Below are positions 38,381 to 51,200 of a DNA stretch of 64,000 bases, in pieces. Origin of the DNA: Pleodorina starrii (lineage: Eukaryota; Chlorophyta; Chlorophyceae; Chlamydomonadales; Volvocaceae). Within the stretch, counting starts at the first letter, position 1; each line of letters opens with the position of its first letter. Below the pieces are notes generated by a model. That model did not search any database and was not told where the DNA came from. It worked only from the letters and a program-made list of their open reading frames with translations. The DNA is taken from positions 3,150,001-3,214,000 of the forward strand of contig BRXU01000006.1 in the NCBI GenBank assembly GCA_030267565.1, read 5' to 3'. A program made the position numbers and the translations under genes.

Positions 38381-41300
38381 TCACTCCCCCTCCCCCTCCT
38401 CCTCCCCCTCCTGCCTCCTCCCCCTCCTCCTCCTCCTCCTCCTCTTTCTCCTCCTCCTCTTTCTCCTCCTCCTCGTTGTTCGCCGCTTCCACATCCCAAA
38501 GGCCGCCGCGGTCGTCAAGAAGCCGACCCGCCGCTGCGCCTGGCGCCCGGATCCGCCGCTGCGCGCCCTACCATCACTGCACCCCAACACACACAGCTTC
38601 ATACAGCCACACACAGCACACTCCGCCCCTCCACCCCTCCGCTCCGGTACCTCCTCCTCATGTCCCCCTCCAACCTCACCACCAACCCCCACCTTCCCCC
38701 GCCGCCTCCGCTCGATATACAAACAACGGCGCCCTCACACGACCCGACGGAGCCGTCCCGCCGTTCGCAGCCGCGCCCACGTCCGCGTCCGCGTCTGCTC
38801 CTGCTCCTTGCCGCCCCGCCGCCGCCGCCGACGACGACGCCGACGCACCGCCCTCCTGCCCCATTGGGTGGCCTTCCGGCGACAGCGAGGGTCGCGGCTG
38901 CTGCTGCTGAGGGTGGTGGGTTTGGTCGGAGGCGGCGGTCCGGGGCTCGTGCAGGCTCATAGCCGCCAGGCCTCCTGACACATCGTCCTGTGGGTGGTTG
39001 GACGGTTGAATGGACGGTTGGTTAGGCGGTTGGTTGGTGAAGATTAGAGAGTGCGAATCCGGAGCGGGACGACCTTCAGACGCGAGCAAGCCGAAACCCG
39101 GCAGCCGGTCGGGCGTTGCACATACGGGTGATGCCACACGCGTACGACACGTACGACAGTGCAGCAACGGCCTCCACACTGACACACACATGACACACGG
39201 CACCGCCACCGCCGCCGCCGCCGCCATAGCGTCCAGCGCCCCCTTCCGGTCCCGGTGCACGTCGTCCCGTGCATGACCCACTCACCGTGCCGCAGCCGCC
39301 GCCTTTGCCCGGCCTCAACTCCATCGTTGCCGCCGCCTGCTCTCTGCCTTCCACCTCCACCCGCCCCTCTGTCCCCCCGTCGAGTATCGAAAGAGGATCG
39401 CCCGCCTCCAGCCCACCCGTCGCCGCGCGACCAGTCCCGCCGCCTCGCCGCCGCCGCGACGGCGCCGCCGCCGCCACCACCCGCGCCGCCGCCGCTGCTG
39501 ATGCTGGCTGTGGCTGCTGGTCTGCATTCCCATTGCCGTACTGCTGGCCGCCGCCGCCGCCGCCGTCGCCGCTGGGCGAGGCTGCGACCAGCGGCGGTGT
39601 GGGCGTTGCGCGGGAGGTGGACTGGACGTGCATCGGCGGCAACAGGGCTGCGTCCTGCGTACCGAAAACAAATAAACATTACGGTACGGCAGTGAGTGAC
39701 CAGCGGGTGAGTGAGGCATCGCTGCAAAAAAATAAAAACGATAGCCGCGGGGCCGCAAGGCGGTCGGGACTGGTGCCACGCAGGAGTGCCCGGTTGGTCA
39801 CCCCAGCCCTGCCCAGCCCAAGGCGCTGATGCATCTGAGCCGCCTTGCAGTCCCGATCGATCTCGACCTCGACCTCGACTCCGAACCAACCCCGACCCCA
39901 AACCATCACCGATATAACCCCCGAGTCTGCCCCAGTCCCCAATCCCGAGATCCCTCCGTCAGGCGGACCCCCCCACCTGCGGCTCCCCGCCCAGCGCCAC
40001 CGCGCCTCCCCCCGGCGCCACTGCCACCGCCAGCACCGCCGCATCCCCCGGGCCCCCGGGCGGCCGCACCACGCAGCAGGGGCCGCCACCTGCGGTTCAG
40101 GTGCGGAGACCAAAGGCGCGAATCGGCTTGGGGTACGGCACAGCGCAGCACAAACCACAGCACAAACGCAGCACAAACGCAGCACAAAGCACAGCACAAA
40201 CGCAGCACAGCGCAGCACAAAGCACAGCACAGCACAAACACAGCACATAGCACAGAGCACAGGCGGTGGCGGATCGGGGCGTCACATGGGAAGGCGGGAC
40301 ACCATTGCTTCCAAGAGGCGCACTGCACGGCCAGGAACAAACATCCTGACCTGTGCGCCCGCCCCAACGTACGCCCCAGTGCGACACGCCAACCGCAAGC
40401 CAACGGCCAACGGTTGCCTCGTACCTTGTTGCCCCGGTTCGTAGCCATACACTGCCCCGTCACGGCACGCCACCAGCCACACGGACCGCTGCTGCTGCTG
40501 CTGCTGCCGGTGTTCTTGGTGTTGGTTCTGCTGCTGCTGTTGTTGGTGCTGTTGGTGCTGCTGCTGCTGCTGCTGCTGCTGTGCCCCTGTCCCCGCCGTG
40601 ACGTTCGACCCGGGTGCCAAGTAAGCCACCGCCAGAGGGGAGGCGGGCAGCTGTCGGGAGGACATCAACTCCAGAGTCCGGACGTCCTGTAGGCGGGTGG
40701 GTGGGTGGGTAGGCGGGTGGGTGGGTGGGTGGGTGGGTGGGAAGGTGGGTGGGTGGGTGGGTGAGCAGCGACGACTGGCCCTCGCCCGGCCTGGTCGGCT
40801 CCCCCCACTGGCCTTGCCTTGCCCTCGCCGCCGCGGCGACGCGCACCGGCCAAGACACGACAAGACACGACACGACGAGATGACAGCAGGCACAAGGGCG
40901 TCGTCATCTGCCATCACAGGGTGATCAGCCCAAAACAGTCCCATCCCACACACGAGCCATATACACACAAGCCGTACACGTACACAACCCATGCCGTACT
41001 GTGCTACAACCGCTGTCGTACCCACCAGCTCCAGCAGGCGGCCCTCCCGGGAGCATACCCCCAGCAGCGAGCCGTCCGCCGCAAAGGCGCACCCCGTCAG
41101 CATGGGCCCCCCCGGGAGGGCCAGCTGGCCCGCCCACTCCAACCGACCCGTGGGTCTCAGGCTCCACAACCGAATCACGCCGTCGCAGCACGCCGCCGCC
41201 ACCAGGCTGCCGCCCGGCTGGCGGGCGACGTCGAAGATGTAGGCGGGGCGGGCGCCCGCCATGATTGCCTCTGCGGGTCTTGAGGAGAGGGCCGAGTGGG

Positions 41301-43211
41301 GAGGTGGAGGCGCGGAGACAGGGGCGGAGGCGGAGGCGGAGGCGGGGTTAATAGCTGTAATGTGGTGACGAAGAGGCCGATGGGCCCAGTTGGGGCCCAG
41401 TGAGGCGTGAGGGTGGGTGGGGCAGGCTGGGGTCGGGGTTGAGGTCGAGGCGACGCCCTTCGACGCCCTTTGACGTCCTTCGACGCTGACCTCGAAGACG
41501 CTGCTGCAGAGAATGTGTGTGTGTGTGCGCGCCTGTGCCGCAAGTACATGGCCGAAGCGCAGGCAAAGGTAAAGGCAAAGGCAATGGGGGTTATCGCCAA
41601 CTTAGCCCCTGGCGCCCGTAATGTGGGTCGGTGTGATTGGTAGATGTTGTCGTTGGGGAGATGGTGCTGGGATGGCAAGATTGTTGCGAGACTGGAGTTG
41701 CATAATAGTTTTCCATGCGCAATTCAGTTTTAAATTCTCTATAAGCTTCAATAATTATCTTCACACGAGGTCGCTTCTATGTGTCAAATCGTTATACGCT
41801 CTGCCGTACACAAGCATCACCCTACATTACGGGCTTCGGCCCCGCCCGGGGAGTGGGCCCCGTGAACAAAGTGGCCGTCTGACACGTTGAGATGTAGCCG
41901 AAAGGCAGCGCGGAATGTACGTCCGGCTGAACAGGTTGGCTCCTGTCCACTCAATACCCCCACCCCGCATCCTAACCATAACAATATTCACGCCGACCCA
42001 ACCGACCCAACCGACCCACCCTGCGTGATGGTGCTGCCGCTGGTGCCCGGTGCGTCCGCTTGCTGCACCACCGCCCCCTCCTCCAGAGACCAGACGAACA
42101 GCGACTCGCAGCTGGCAGCCAACACGTGCGTCTCAAACGGCGGAAGCGGCCCGCCGCCGCCGCCGCCATGCGCCTGCCGTATGGCGGCGGGGTCTGGCGG
42201 CGGCGCCGCCGGGCTCACGAGCTCCACGTGGTAGACCTCCTCTGGATGGCCGTCGAGTACGGCAAGCTGGCGGCCTGTGTACGACGGGGTAGGTATGTGC
42301 GGCAGGCGGTTTTGCAGGGGCTGGGGCGGGGTTTGGGTTTCGTGGGGGGTTCCGTGGCGTGTGGATGGAAATGCTGCACTTTGAATCGTTCAAACAAGCA
42401 GCAGCACAGACCAAGGAGGCCTTAGCTGCTTGCTGTCATCGTCTCAATTTCGTTAGGAGGAGACTTTTTGGAGTTAACGACCCGCCAAGGCGGTGCGTGG
42501 CTATCCGATAAGGAGACTGCACCACCCTGTCGTGCCCTGTCGTACCTGTGTAGCCATGGTCGTTGAGGTCCGCAGCCCAGAGCCGTACGGTGCGGTCGGC
42601 GGACCCTTAGCGGCAACCGAAACGCGCGTTGGTGTTGGTGTTAGTGTGTTGGTGTTGGGGGGAACCCCAAAACACGACAAAGTGCATCTTGAGTTGAGGA
42701 GCGATGCGATAACCAGCCCCGAGTGCGATGGGCACGGATTCCCTCATCTCGCCCGGCCGCGGGCCGCCGCATCCCGGACCCCATCCCCTCACCCGATGCC
42801 AGGAGCAGCCCGTTGGCTGACCAACATGTCCGCAGCGCCTCTGCACTGTGTCCCAAGAACGCACGGACCTGCAGCGACGACGTGCAGCTATGATTTCGAA
42901 CACAAAACCGTTTTGGGGTACGGCGGTCAGCATGACACGAAGACATGGCACTGCATTTATCCCCATCACGAAAGCTGTAACGAACATCAATTTAACGATG
43001 TTGATGTCATAGCAACAGATGGCTGCGATACCTGCTTATACGCTGTCGATCCCTCGGGCCTCCGCCACATCCGCACGCTCGAATCCTCCGAAGCCGTGAG
43101 AACAAGGTCATCGCTGAACGGATGGAACGCGACATCAAAGATGCGCTCGCCGTGGCCGTATCCTTGATGTAATTGCCATTGCGAGCCGCCCGGGAACTGA
43201 ACAGCGTGCAT
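38381..43211 (-). CDS. WD40-repeat protein, specific role unknown
   Basis: Eleven exons give about 703 residues: 43211-43032, 42868-42793, 42605-42546, 42274-42020, 41270-41008, 40686-40425, 40350-40303, 40089-39977, 39654-39286, 38987-38680, 38558-38381. WD-type blades are plain: GHGERIFDVAFHPFSDDLVL, then LVLTASEDSSVRMW; LLLASGSADRTVRLW; LAASCESLFVWS; LVAAACCDGVIRLWSLR; VWLVACRDGAVYGYEP. This is a protein-interaction propeller with no catalytic motif, so partners cannot be read from sequence. A Gln/His-rich loop interrupts one blade in exon 6, and exons 9-10 are disordered Ala/Gly/Asp-rich tail. The last exon is ambiguous: phase favours a tail with long Arg runs and a final Glu/Gly stretch, while another frame would give an acidic end. 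Confidence 0.8.
40135..40260. repeat. CAGCACAAA-type tandem repeats in a WD40-gene intron
   Basis: Irregular 7- to 11-base units built on CAGCACAAACG and CAGCACA, in the intron between exons 7 and 8. Confidence 0.9.
40693..40763. repeat. (GGGT)n array in a WD40-gene intron
   Basis: About 70 bases of GGGT/GGGC repeats adjoining the 3' splice site of WD40 exon 6. The G-rich plus strand could form G-quadruplexes. Similar GGGTGG arrays occur at 3127-3190 and 24797-24830. Confidence 0.9.
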
Positions 43212-45273
43212 GTTGTGTAGAGCAAAACCGTATTATACTTAATTAATTACGCGAGTGTCCGATGACAAAATTGAATTTGTCACTGCTAACGGAGTGTTCG
43301 AAAGCGGAAACGCCGAACGCGCGAAAGTTTTGTATTATACTAGGTGCCGCTATCTGCGGCACAGCTATTCAACTACACGAAGCAGGCCATCAGCAGGCCC
43401 TTTTAGCATAGTAAAGGATCAGTGAGGCGGGTGTCTACACGTCATTCATGATAGCATTCGCTACCAACGGTTACTAACGGTTGTCGTACTCTTACCGTCC
43501 TACGGAGCAAAGATATGTTTTGCGGACATGACCTAGCGCTTCCGCTATGGAATTCCTTCGTTCACAGCTGATGCCCGCCATGCCAACTGCGTTTACACGG
43601 CCCCAATTCACGGCCTCATCCAACCGTGGGGAAAGGCAGGTGGTCCTAGCGGTCACCAGCCGTCACCAGTCCTCGGCCCCGCAGGCACCGGAGCTGTTGG
43701 TGCGGGCGCGGGGGCGGACGGATGCAAAGGAAAAGGAAAACGATGAAACCAAGGCAGGCAGGCACAGCAGGTGCCAATTACAGATTACAGATAGTCAAGA
43801 GTACCAGTGTGCCGGTCATCAAGACATCGACGGATCTCAAATCTTAAGATATCGCAGTCCAGCACAGCTCCTCATCTTACATCCCTCGAGCGCCCGCAGG
43901 CGCCCGTAGGCGACGCGGGCCCGTGGGCGACGCGGTCAGGCGCCAGCAAACGTCGCAACCCAATGACAACACCACTCTTCGGGCAGGGCCGGGCCCACTC
44001 CGGTGCGTCGGGTCGGGTCCTGCGGCGCCTGATGAGTAGCACCGCCGCAGCCCGATGGCGCACCGCGCAGCAGTATCAGATAAGTTGTGACAAGTCGGCA
44101 AGTAACTCGGCATACGATGTAAAAGACACGCACACACACATAAATGATATACTGCTATTCATGCTGCTCAAGGAGCGCGGAGAACCAACGAAGCGCCACA
44201 ACCCAGCGCCGCCGCCCCGCCACCAGAGTCAAACCACACATCCTGGACAGTCCTGGATTGATTCCTGTCAGGACGTGCACACCCATCCACTCGTCCTCAG
44301 AGCGACATGCACGACGCACACACAGTGGTGGTGGTGGTTGTGTCCCACATCGTCCTCAAAAATCTCAAAACCCCAAAAAACGGTAAGTGGCACGTTTGCG
44401 TGCTTCATCAGATACAGATATATTTGTGTGTGCATATGTGTGTAGGTGTGTGTGTGTGTGTGTGCAAAGGTGTGTGTGTGTGCAAAGGTGTGTGTGTGCA
44501 AAGGTGTGTGTGTGTGTGCGCGCGTCCACGTGTGTGTCTTAGTTGGTTGTGTTTGCGCGATTGATCAGGTGACATGAAGGTCCCTCTGGAGACCCTGAAG
44601 GCCAGCGCCCCCGGCGGGACCCCGCGCCGCCGAGGCGCGTCGCGTGCGCCCATCATGCGTGTTCGTACTTTTTGTGCCGTACAGGTTGTGCGATGCAGGG
44701 CGGGCCCCGGCACCCAACGGCGGCGCCGCGCCCGTTCATAGCCTCCTGTCCTCCGCCTTCCATCCGTCCGTCCATCCAGCCAGTTTAGTTCGAAAAGCAG
44801 CCAACAGCGGAAGCGGGACGACTGAGGGGCTGAAACAACCGAGCCAACCTGCCAAAACCCATCTACCAGCAATCATGCAAACAATCATGCAAGTAAGCAG
44901 CAGTAGCAGTCGTCAGTAGCAGCAGCAGTAGCAGCAGCAGCAGGAGCAGCGCGATATGCAAAACACACATACAGCTAGAGGTGTTGAGGGCGGCGCCGGC
45001 GCCGATAGATGATGTTGCTCCGGCTCGCAGATCGGGAATCGATGTGATTGCCCAATCCACGGTGCTCGGGCATGGCAGATAGACAGATGAACAGACGGAC
45101 AGACATATACTTTGATACTTGAGCAGGCAAAGATTGCCGTGGCAGTACGGAACATGGCAGTACGGCCAACGGGATGTTGATGTAGCCTTAATAGCCAGGC
45201 GCCTTCAACTAACCGCATATTCACGCATCCACGTACACACACATACGCACACACACGCACACACACAAGCAGC
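43212..45273. other. 2-kb region without a resolved gene
   Basis: Upstream of the WD40 gene and downstream of the kinase stop. A/T-rich sequence at 43220-43550 is the likely WD40 promoter. At 44573-44665 a plus-strand frame (around MKVPLETLKASAPGGT) follows a possible CAG acceptor and has protein-like composition, but no flanking exons could be joined to it. A (GT)n array covers about 44420-44520. Confidence 0.4.
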
Positions 45274-48200
45274 CTAACATATCAGGCAGCAGCTACTGCA
45301 GTGCCCTGGCTGGTTCCGCGGCTCCTCTGTTGCTGCTCCGATCGCCGGCACTCGCGCTGATGGCCGCGGTGACCGACTGGCCCTGGGCCCAAGCCCCGGA
45401 CCGGAGCCCGCTGCTGCTGCCGCTGCCGCTGCTGCTGCTGAACCTTTCGGAGCAGCAGCGGCAGCAGCAGGCAAGGCGCTTGTGCAGGCCGACACATCCG
45501 GTCGGGCCGCCATGTCTGACATCGGCGGCGGCAGTGGCCGTGGGAGCAGCAGCAGGGCCGGAGGTGCGGCCGGCGGCGGCGGCGCTGCGGCTCCTCCTCC
45601 GGCTGACAATGACAGCCGTCGTACCTCGCCGGCGGCTGCCGCGCTGCGCCTTTCGAATCCAGCGACTTGTTGAACGGCGGCAGCTTCCACTGCGTCGACG
45701 TCGACGTCGACGTTGACGTCGGCGTCGTCCTGCTGATCCTCCGCCGCCCTCCGCGTCGTTCCCAAGACCGCATTTGATGGCAGCGGAGGTACAGGGACCG
45801 CCGCCGCCGCGGCGGCGGCGGCAGTGCCCCTCGCTGCCGCCGCGGCGGCGGCGGCCACGATGGCAGCGGCGGCGGCCCGGCGGTCCGGAGCTGCCGCTGC
45901 CCGGCCCGCGGACCCCGGATCGCGGGCGGCGATTTGCGACTGCTCCAGGGCCGGCACCGACGACGACCCGCGGGTCGGAGCAGCAGCAAAGGCTCCGAAA
46001 CCCCGCCCGGGCAGCAATCGGGACGGCTCTGCCCCGGAGTTGCAGGGCAGCTCCCCCTCGTCATCGGGTTCATCACAGACTGGCGAAGACAGCGTCACAG
46101 CCCCGCGGCTACGAAGCAGCTCTGTTGGCTGCTGTTGCTGCTGCGGCGACAGCGGCGGCGGTCGCTGGCCGCCAGTAGCCGGCCGAGCGGCGGCGGCGGC
46201 GGCGCCGCCGCCGCCAGGGCTGTTCCTGTTCCATACGTCCGAGCTGATCAATAGGTCCACGGCCGCAGCGTTGTGGGCGTGTGCCGGGTGATTGGCGCTG
46301 CTTGCGTTGGGCATGGTAGTGGTGGTGGTGGTGGTGGTGGTGGAAATGAGGCTCAGCAGCCGAGCCTGCGAAGTGGAGAACTCCAGGGAAAGCGGATTGT
46401 CGTACGTCCGCAGGCTGTGCGACTCGCCGGCGGCGTCAACGCCACCGCCACCGCCACCGCCCAGGCGCGACGCGCCGGCGCCAGCGAAGACGCAGCTGCC
46501 GTACCGGGCCGTGACACTGGGATCCTCCTTGAAGCCGCCGCCGCCGCCACCGCCGCCGCCGCTGACTATGAAACTAACGCTAGCCCCACTCGGGAGGATG
46601 CGCCGGCTGGCTCGGGGCGAGGCGGCGACGGCGGCGACTTGGTCGCCGTACAGGACGTCCTGCAGTACGGCAACGACCTGCAGGGCGGGGGAATGCCGGC
46701 GGCGGTGGACGGCAGCGGGGGGACGACATCAGGGGATATATCCGGGGCCGGGGTTGGGGTTGGGGTTGGGGTTGGTGGGCACGTCCCCCGGGGGCGCAGC
46801 TGGCTCCGTGGACCGCTACAGCTATAGCTCCGAATCTCAGAGCTCCAATAGAGATAAGGCCCCACTCCTGTAAGAACGTCAACGCGAGAGGAGCGACAGC
46901 GACAGCGGCCCTGAGTGTGACCCGTGGGTCATTACTCTGGGCTCGATCCCCTCACTGACGAACGACGGGGCCCGATTCATGGGTCGTCGTCACACTCATC
47001 ATCATACGGGTCAGGCCACTCGCTCGGTGTTTCGCTGTATCCTACCGGTTCGCTTGCGCGTTGGTGCACCTACCCCACCTCACCCCACCCCACCTGCTGC
47101 ATGGAAGGACGCTCCAGGGGATCGGAGTGCCAGCACACGCCGATGAGTCCCGCGACCCGCGGGTCAAGGCAGGGTGGCAGCAGCGGCCGCCGCCCCTCCA
47201 CCATCAGCCTGCGGAGGTCCAGACACAGGTTCAAATCCAGGCTCAGTCGGAACCGCAGTCGGAACGGAACCAATGACACAACAAATGAACCTCCAATAGG
47301 CCGCCGGCGCTTGGTGCTTGGCACGTATCCGCGACTTGATTCATTACGTTCCAAGTCTTCCAACCCCTGGCTGTGCCTGGTGAAGGCCCACCGGCTCATA
47401 ACTACCGGTAGAGCCGCGGCGTCAGTCAATCGCAGAGAGGTGGCGTTTGCAGAGAGGACCGATGACTCACTCACTCACGCAATCACTCACTCACTCACTC
47501 ACTCGCTCACGCACTCACTCACTCACCGCGTGAAGGCGTGACCGTCGCGGCCCTCCTGCGTGCGGCCGATGAGCTTGCGGCTGACCACCTCAAACAGCAT
47601 CATCCCAAAGCTGAACACGTCGGCCTGTTCGGGATAGCGGCGACAGGCAGGCAGGCAGGCAGGCAGCGGCAGGCAGGCAGGCAGGCAGCGGCAGGCAGGC
47701 AGGGGCAGGCAGGCAGGCAGCGGCGGCAGGCAGGGGACGGTCGGAGCGGGGCGGAGGGGAACGGTCCGCATCGGCAAGCGGCGGCCGACAGGCGGGGAGA
47801 GGCAGGCAAGGGGCGGCAGGCAGCTGGGCTTCCAGCCTGTTCCAGCTTCCCGCCGGAGAGGAGGAGTGGAGGACGGACGGCACCAATGCGGCAACGACAC
47901 GGCATACTACCGTTGACTGTGCCGTACCTTCTCGTTGTACGGCTGTTCCTGTGCCACCTCCGGGCTCATGTAGATGCTGGAGCCGCACTGCCCTGCAGTA
48001 CAATACGGAACATCAGTACGACACACGGATAACAGAAATCGTACGACCGTAACTGTGCAACGCATGTACCGACACGCACGCTTCCGCGGATCTGATCGGA
48101 TTCGGATCTTATGCCACCCACCGCTGAATTGAAACACTCGCTCCAACAGAGGCGGCGTGCCCGAACCCACATCGGCGCTGATCGAGTTTGGCAACATCAC

Positions 48201-51200
48201 GCCGCCGATGGCGCCGCCGGCGAGGCCGCCGCCGAGGCCGCCGCCGCCGCTGACGCCAAACGAATACGACCGGCGCCGATGGCCGATGGGCACGTGGCAG
48301 CGGCCATGGCCGTCGACGGCGGCCGCGGCGGCGGCGGCGCCGCCGCCGTCGCGTGGCGCCGTCGACGTCCGGTAGAACGGCACCGGCGGCGGGCCGCCGG
48401 CTTGCCGACCGACAAGCGCCGAAGCGCCGCCGCGGACGGAACCGTCAGCAGCAGCAGCACCGCTCCCGGACTGCAGCGGTCCACATACAGTGTTGGCTCT
48501 AGGATGTCTTTTGAACCACCCATGCAGGCGGCTCATTTGACTGCCAGTCGCTTTCGCCGCTGCCGCCGCCGCCGCCGCATCCGGTACGGCACACCCAAGG
48601 ACGTCCCCCGCCGCCGCCGTCGCCGTCGCCGTCGCAGCGGCGCAGAGCTGCAGCCTCGAGACGGGCCTCGTTGCGCCGCCCGCGCCGCCGCCCACCTCCC
48701 CGCCCGCCGTCGCCGCTTTCCCGCCGCCCTCCAACTGCCGTAAGCCGCCGCCACCGCCGCCGACGCTGCCGTCGTCGTCGTCGTCGTCCGCGGGCCGGCC
48801 CCGCTGCTGGACCCTAGCCACAGGACGCGGCCCCGGCGACAGGAACAGCCTCGGCGGCTGCGCAAGCGTCTGCGGCGGCTGGTACGACTGAATCGAAGCC
48901 GCGCGCGCCACCTCGCCGCGCATGAAGTCACGCGAGGGCCACATCCCCGTCGCCGTCGACATCGTGAAGGGTGACGGCGGCCCCATTCCCGTCGTCGTCA
49001 TCGCAGCCGGCGCCTTCAGCAGCCGCTGCTCGGCGACCCCGCCCGAGGCATAGCTCCGCCGCTGCTGCCGCTGCGACGATGACGGCGGCAGCGGCGACGC
49101 CGGCTGGGCCATCTCTAGGAAGGCACTGCTGGTAAATGTCAGCGACGACGGCGTCGCGCCTAGCGGCGGCGCCATCAGCCGCCTCGACAGGTCGCCACCC
49201 AGGCTGTCGCCGTCGCAGCTTAGTAAGACGCTGTCGAGCTGCTGCAGGGGACACTGACCCATGGGTCTGTCGTCGTCGTTGTCGGCGGCGGCGGCCGCCA
49301 GGCCGCCGCCGGCGGCGGCGGGCCTGCGCAGGCGCTCGTAGGTGCGCATGAGGGAGGCTGGCAGCACCAGGCTGCCATCTCCGCTGACTCGGGGGTTGTG
49401 GAAGATGCCGGAGGAGGAGGCCCGGGCGAAGAGGGAGGAGACGCGGATGAGGGGGCGGTGGTCGCCCGGCTTGACGACCTGGGGAGGGAGTGGAAGGGAA
49501 GAGAAGAGAAGGGAGTGGAGGGGAGGACAGTGTGGCAGGGCGGGTGGTGAGGGGGCGACGGGCAGCGGGACGGTGAGAGGGGCGGCAGACACGGCGGGCC
49601 CTGAGAAGGCGACAAGCAGGAGGACGGTGTGATGGGGGGACAGGAAGGCACGGACAAGCCACACGGGGGGGGGAGGGAGGGTTTGGCAGCAGCCTGTTCA
49701 CCTGATGAAGTCCAAAGTCGCACAGCTTTGCAACCAGGGTGGCTATCTTATTTTTCTGAGTATCTACGGCCGGAGATACTCCTGGCTCAGAAGTGCTGAG
49801 AGTATCTGTCAGGATCTGTCCAGGAGGGGATTTTCCCGGCAAAACACAGCCCCGGGAGATATCATGCCCACCTGTGAGGCCGGATTATCTAAACCTTCAG
49901 CTTTTTGCACGGCAAAAGTATCTTCAAATTTCCAAAATTTTCTCCCGAATATATATTCATTTCTTAAGATAGCCACCCTGTTTGCAACCAAGCGGGGACC
50001 GCCCTTGCAGCCGCCGCCGCCGCCTCCTGCTCCTCCTGCTCCTAGGCCCAGGCCCAGGCCCAGGCCGCGCCCCGAAACTTTGCCGCCGCTGCCCGGTGTC
50101 GTCGCGGCCGCGGGGCCCAGCAGCACATTGGCCGGTTTCACATCTGCGGCGGCGGTGGGCAGGAAGGGAAGGGCAGGCGGGCGGGCGGGTCATGGAGGGG
50201 CGGCGGGCAGGAAGGGAAGGCGGGCTGGTCAGGGGTGCCCGGAGGTGCCTAAGAGGGGGTTAAGGGGGTTGAGGGGCCGCCGCACTCACCTCTGTGGATG
50301 ATGGCCGGCTCGCGTCGATGCAGGTACGACAGTGCATCCGCGATCTGCGGTCGTACAGCGTAATGGCCGACATTTTTACCACAGTTGGTGTAAAGGCAGT
50401 TGGCTGACGGTCGAAGCAAGTGAACTCAAGCTTCAATACGATTGCCCTGTACATCTTAACCAAAACCCTAAACCCCTAAAAAAAACTACACCCTCTTTAG
50501 TCATCCTGCAGCCCGTCCGTGGGTCCCTCCGTGAGTCAGTCACCTGCAGCATCCACATAAGGCCCTCCGTATCGCCGTACAGGTGCTCCCGGGGCTGCTT
50601 CATCTGTTTGGACAGCAGATCCGCTAGCGACCCCGACTGGAAGCGGGGCGAGAGAGAGGTGGAGAGGGGGGGGGGGGGAGGGGTGCGAAAAGAACGGACG
50701 CATCTCTTTAAGGGTTTGTACGGAAAAGGTGTACGGAAAAGGTGTGCGGGAGAGGATTGTCACCATTCAAAAACCGGGCGCGCGTGTGGAGGGGCAAATG
50801 GAGGGGCAAATGGACGAGGTTGCTGTTCAAAACATGGATTCCGCCCAACCAACCCCCCACATACACACACACTCCCCCTTCCCCCCCAACATACACAAAC
50901 ACACACACACACACAAACACACCCGCATGTCCAAGTGCTCAATATGTCCACCCACCCCCTCACTCTCACTCTCACCTCCAAGTGCTCCATCAGCAGTGCC
51001 TGTGTGGGCGGCCCCGCCCCCACCGCCACCGGATGCACGGCCCGATACCGCACAATGTGACTGTGCACTCGAATGACGTGGGGTCAGGAATCGGGACGGG
51101 ACAGGAATCGGGACGGGACAGGAATCGGGACGGGACAGGAATCGGGACGGGTCAGGGATCGGGACGGGACAGGAATCGGGACGGGTCAGGGATCGGGACG

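Noticed and set aside
49809..50141. Kinase exon ending in the hAT element as a natural short isoform
   Set aside because: The extra residues come from the transposon and end in a stop before DFG; such a product would lack the metal-binding Asp, so it is an insertion consequence rather than a designed isoform.
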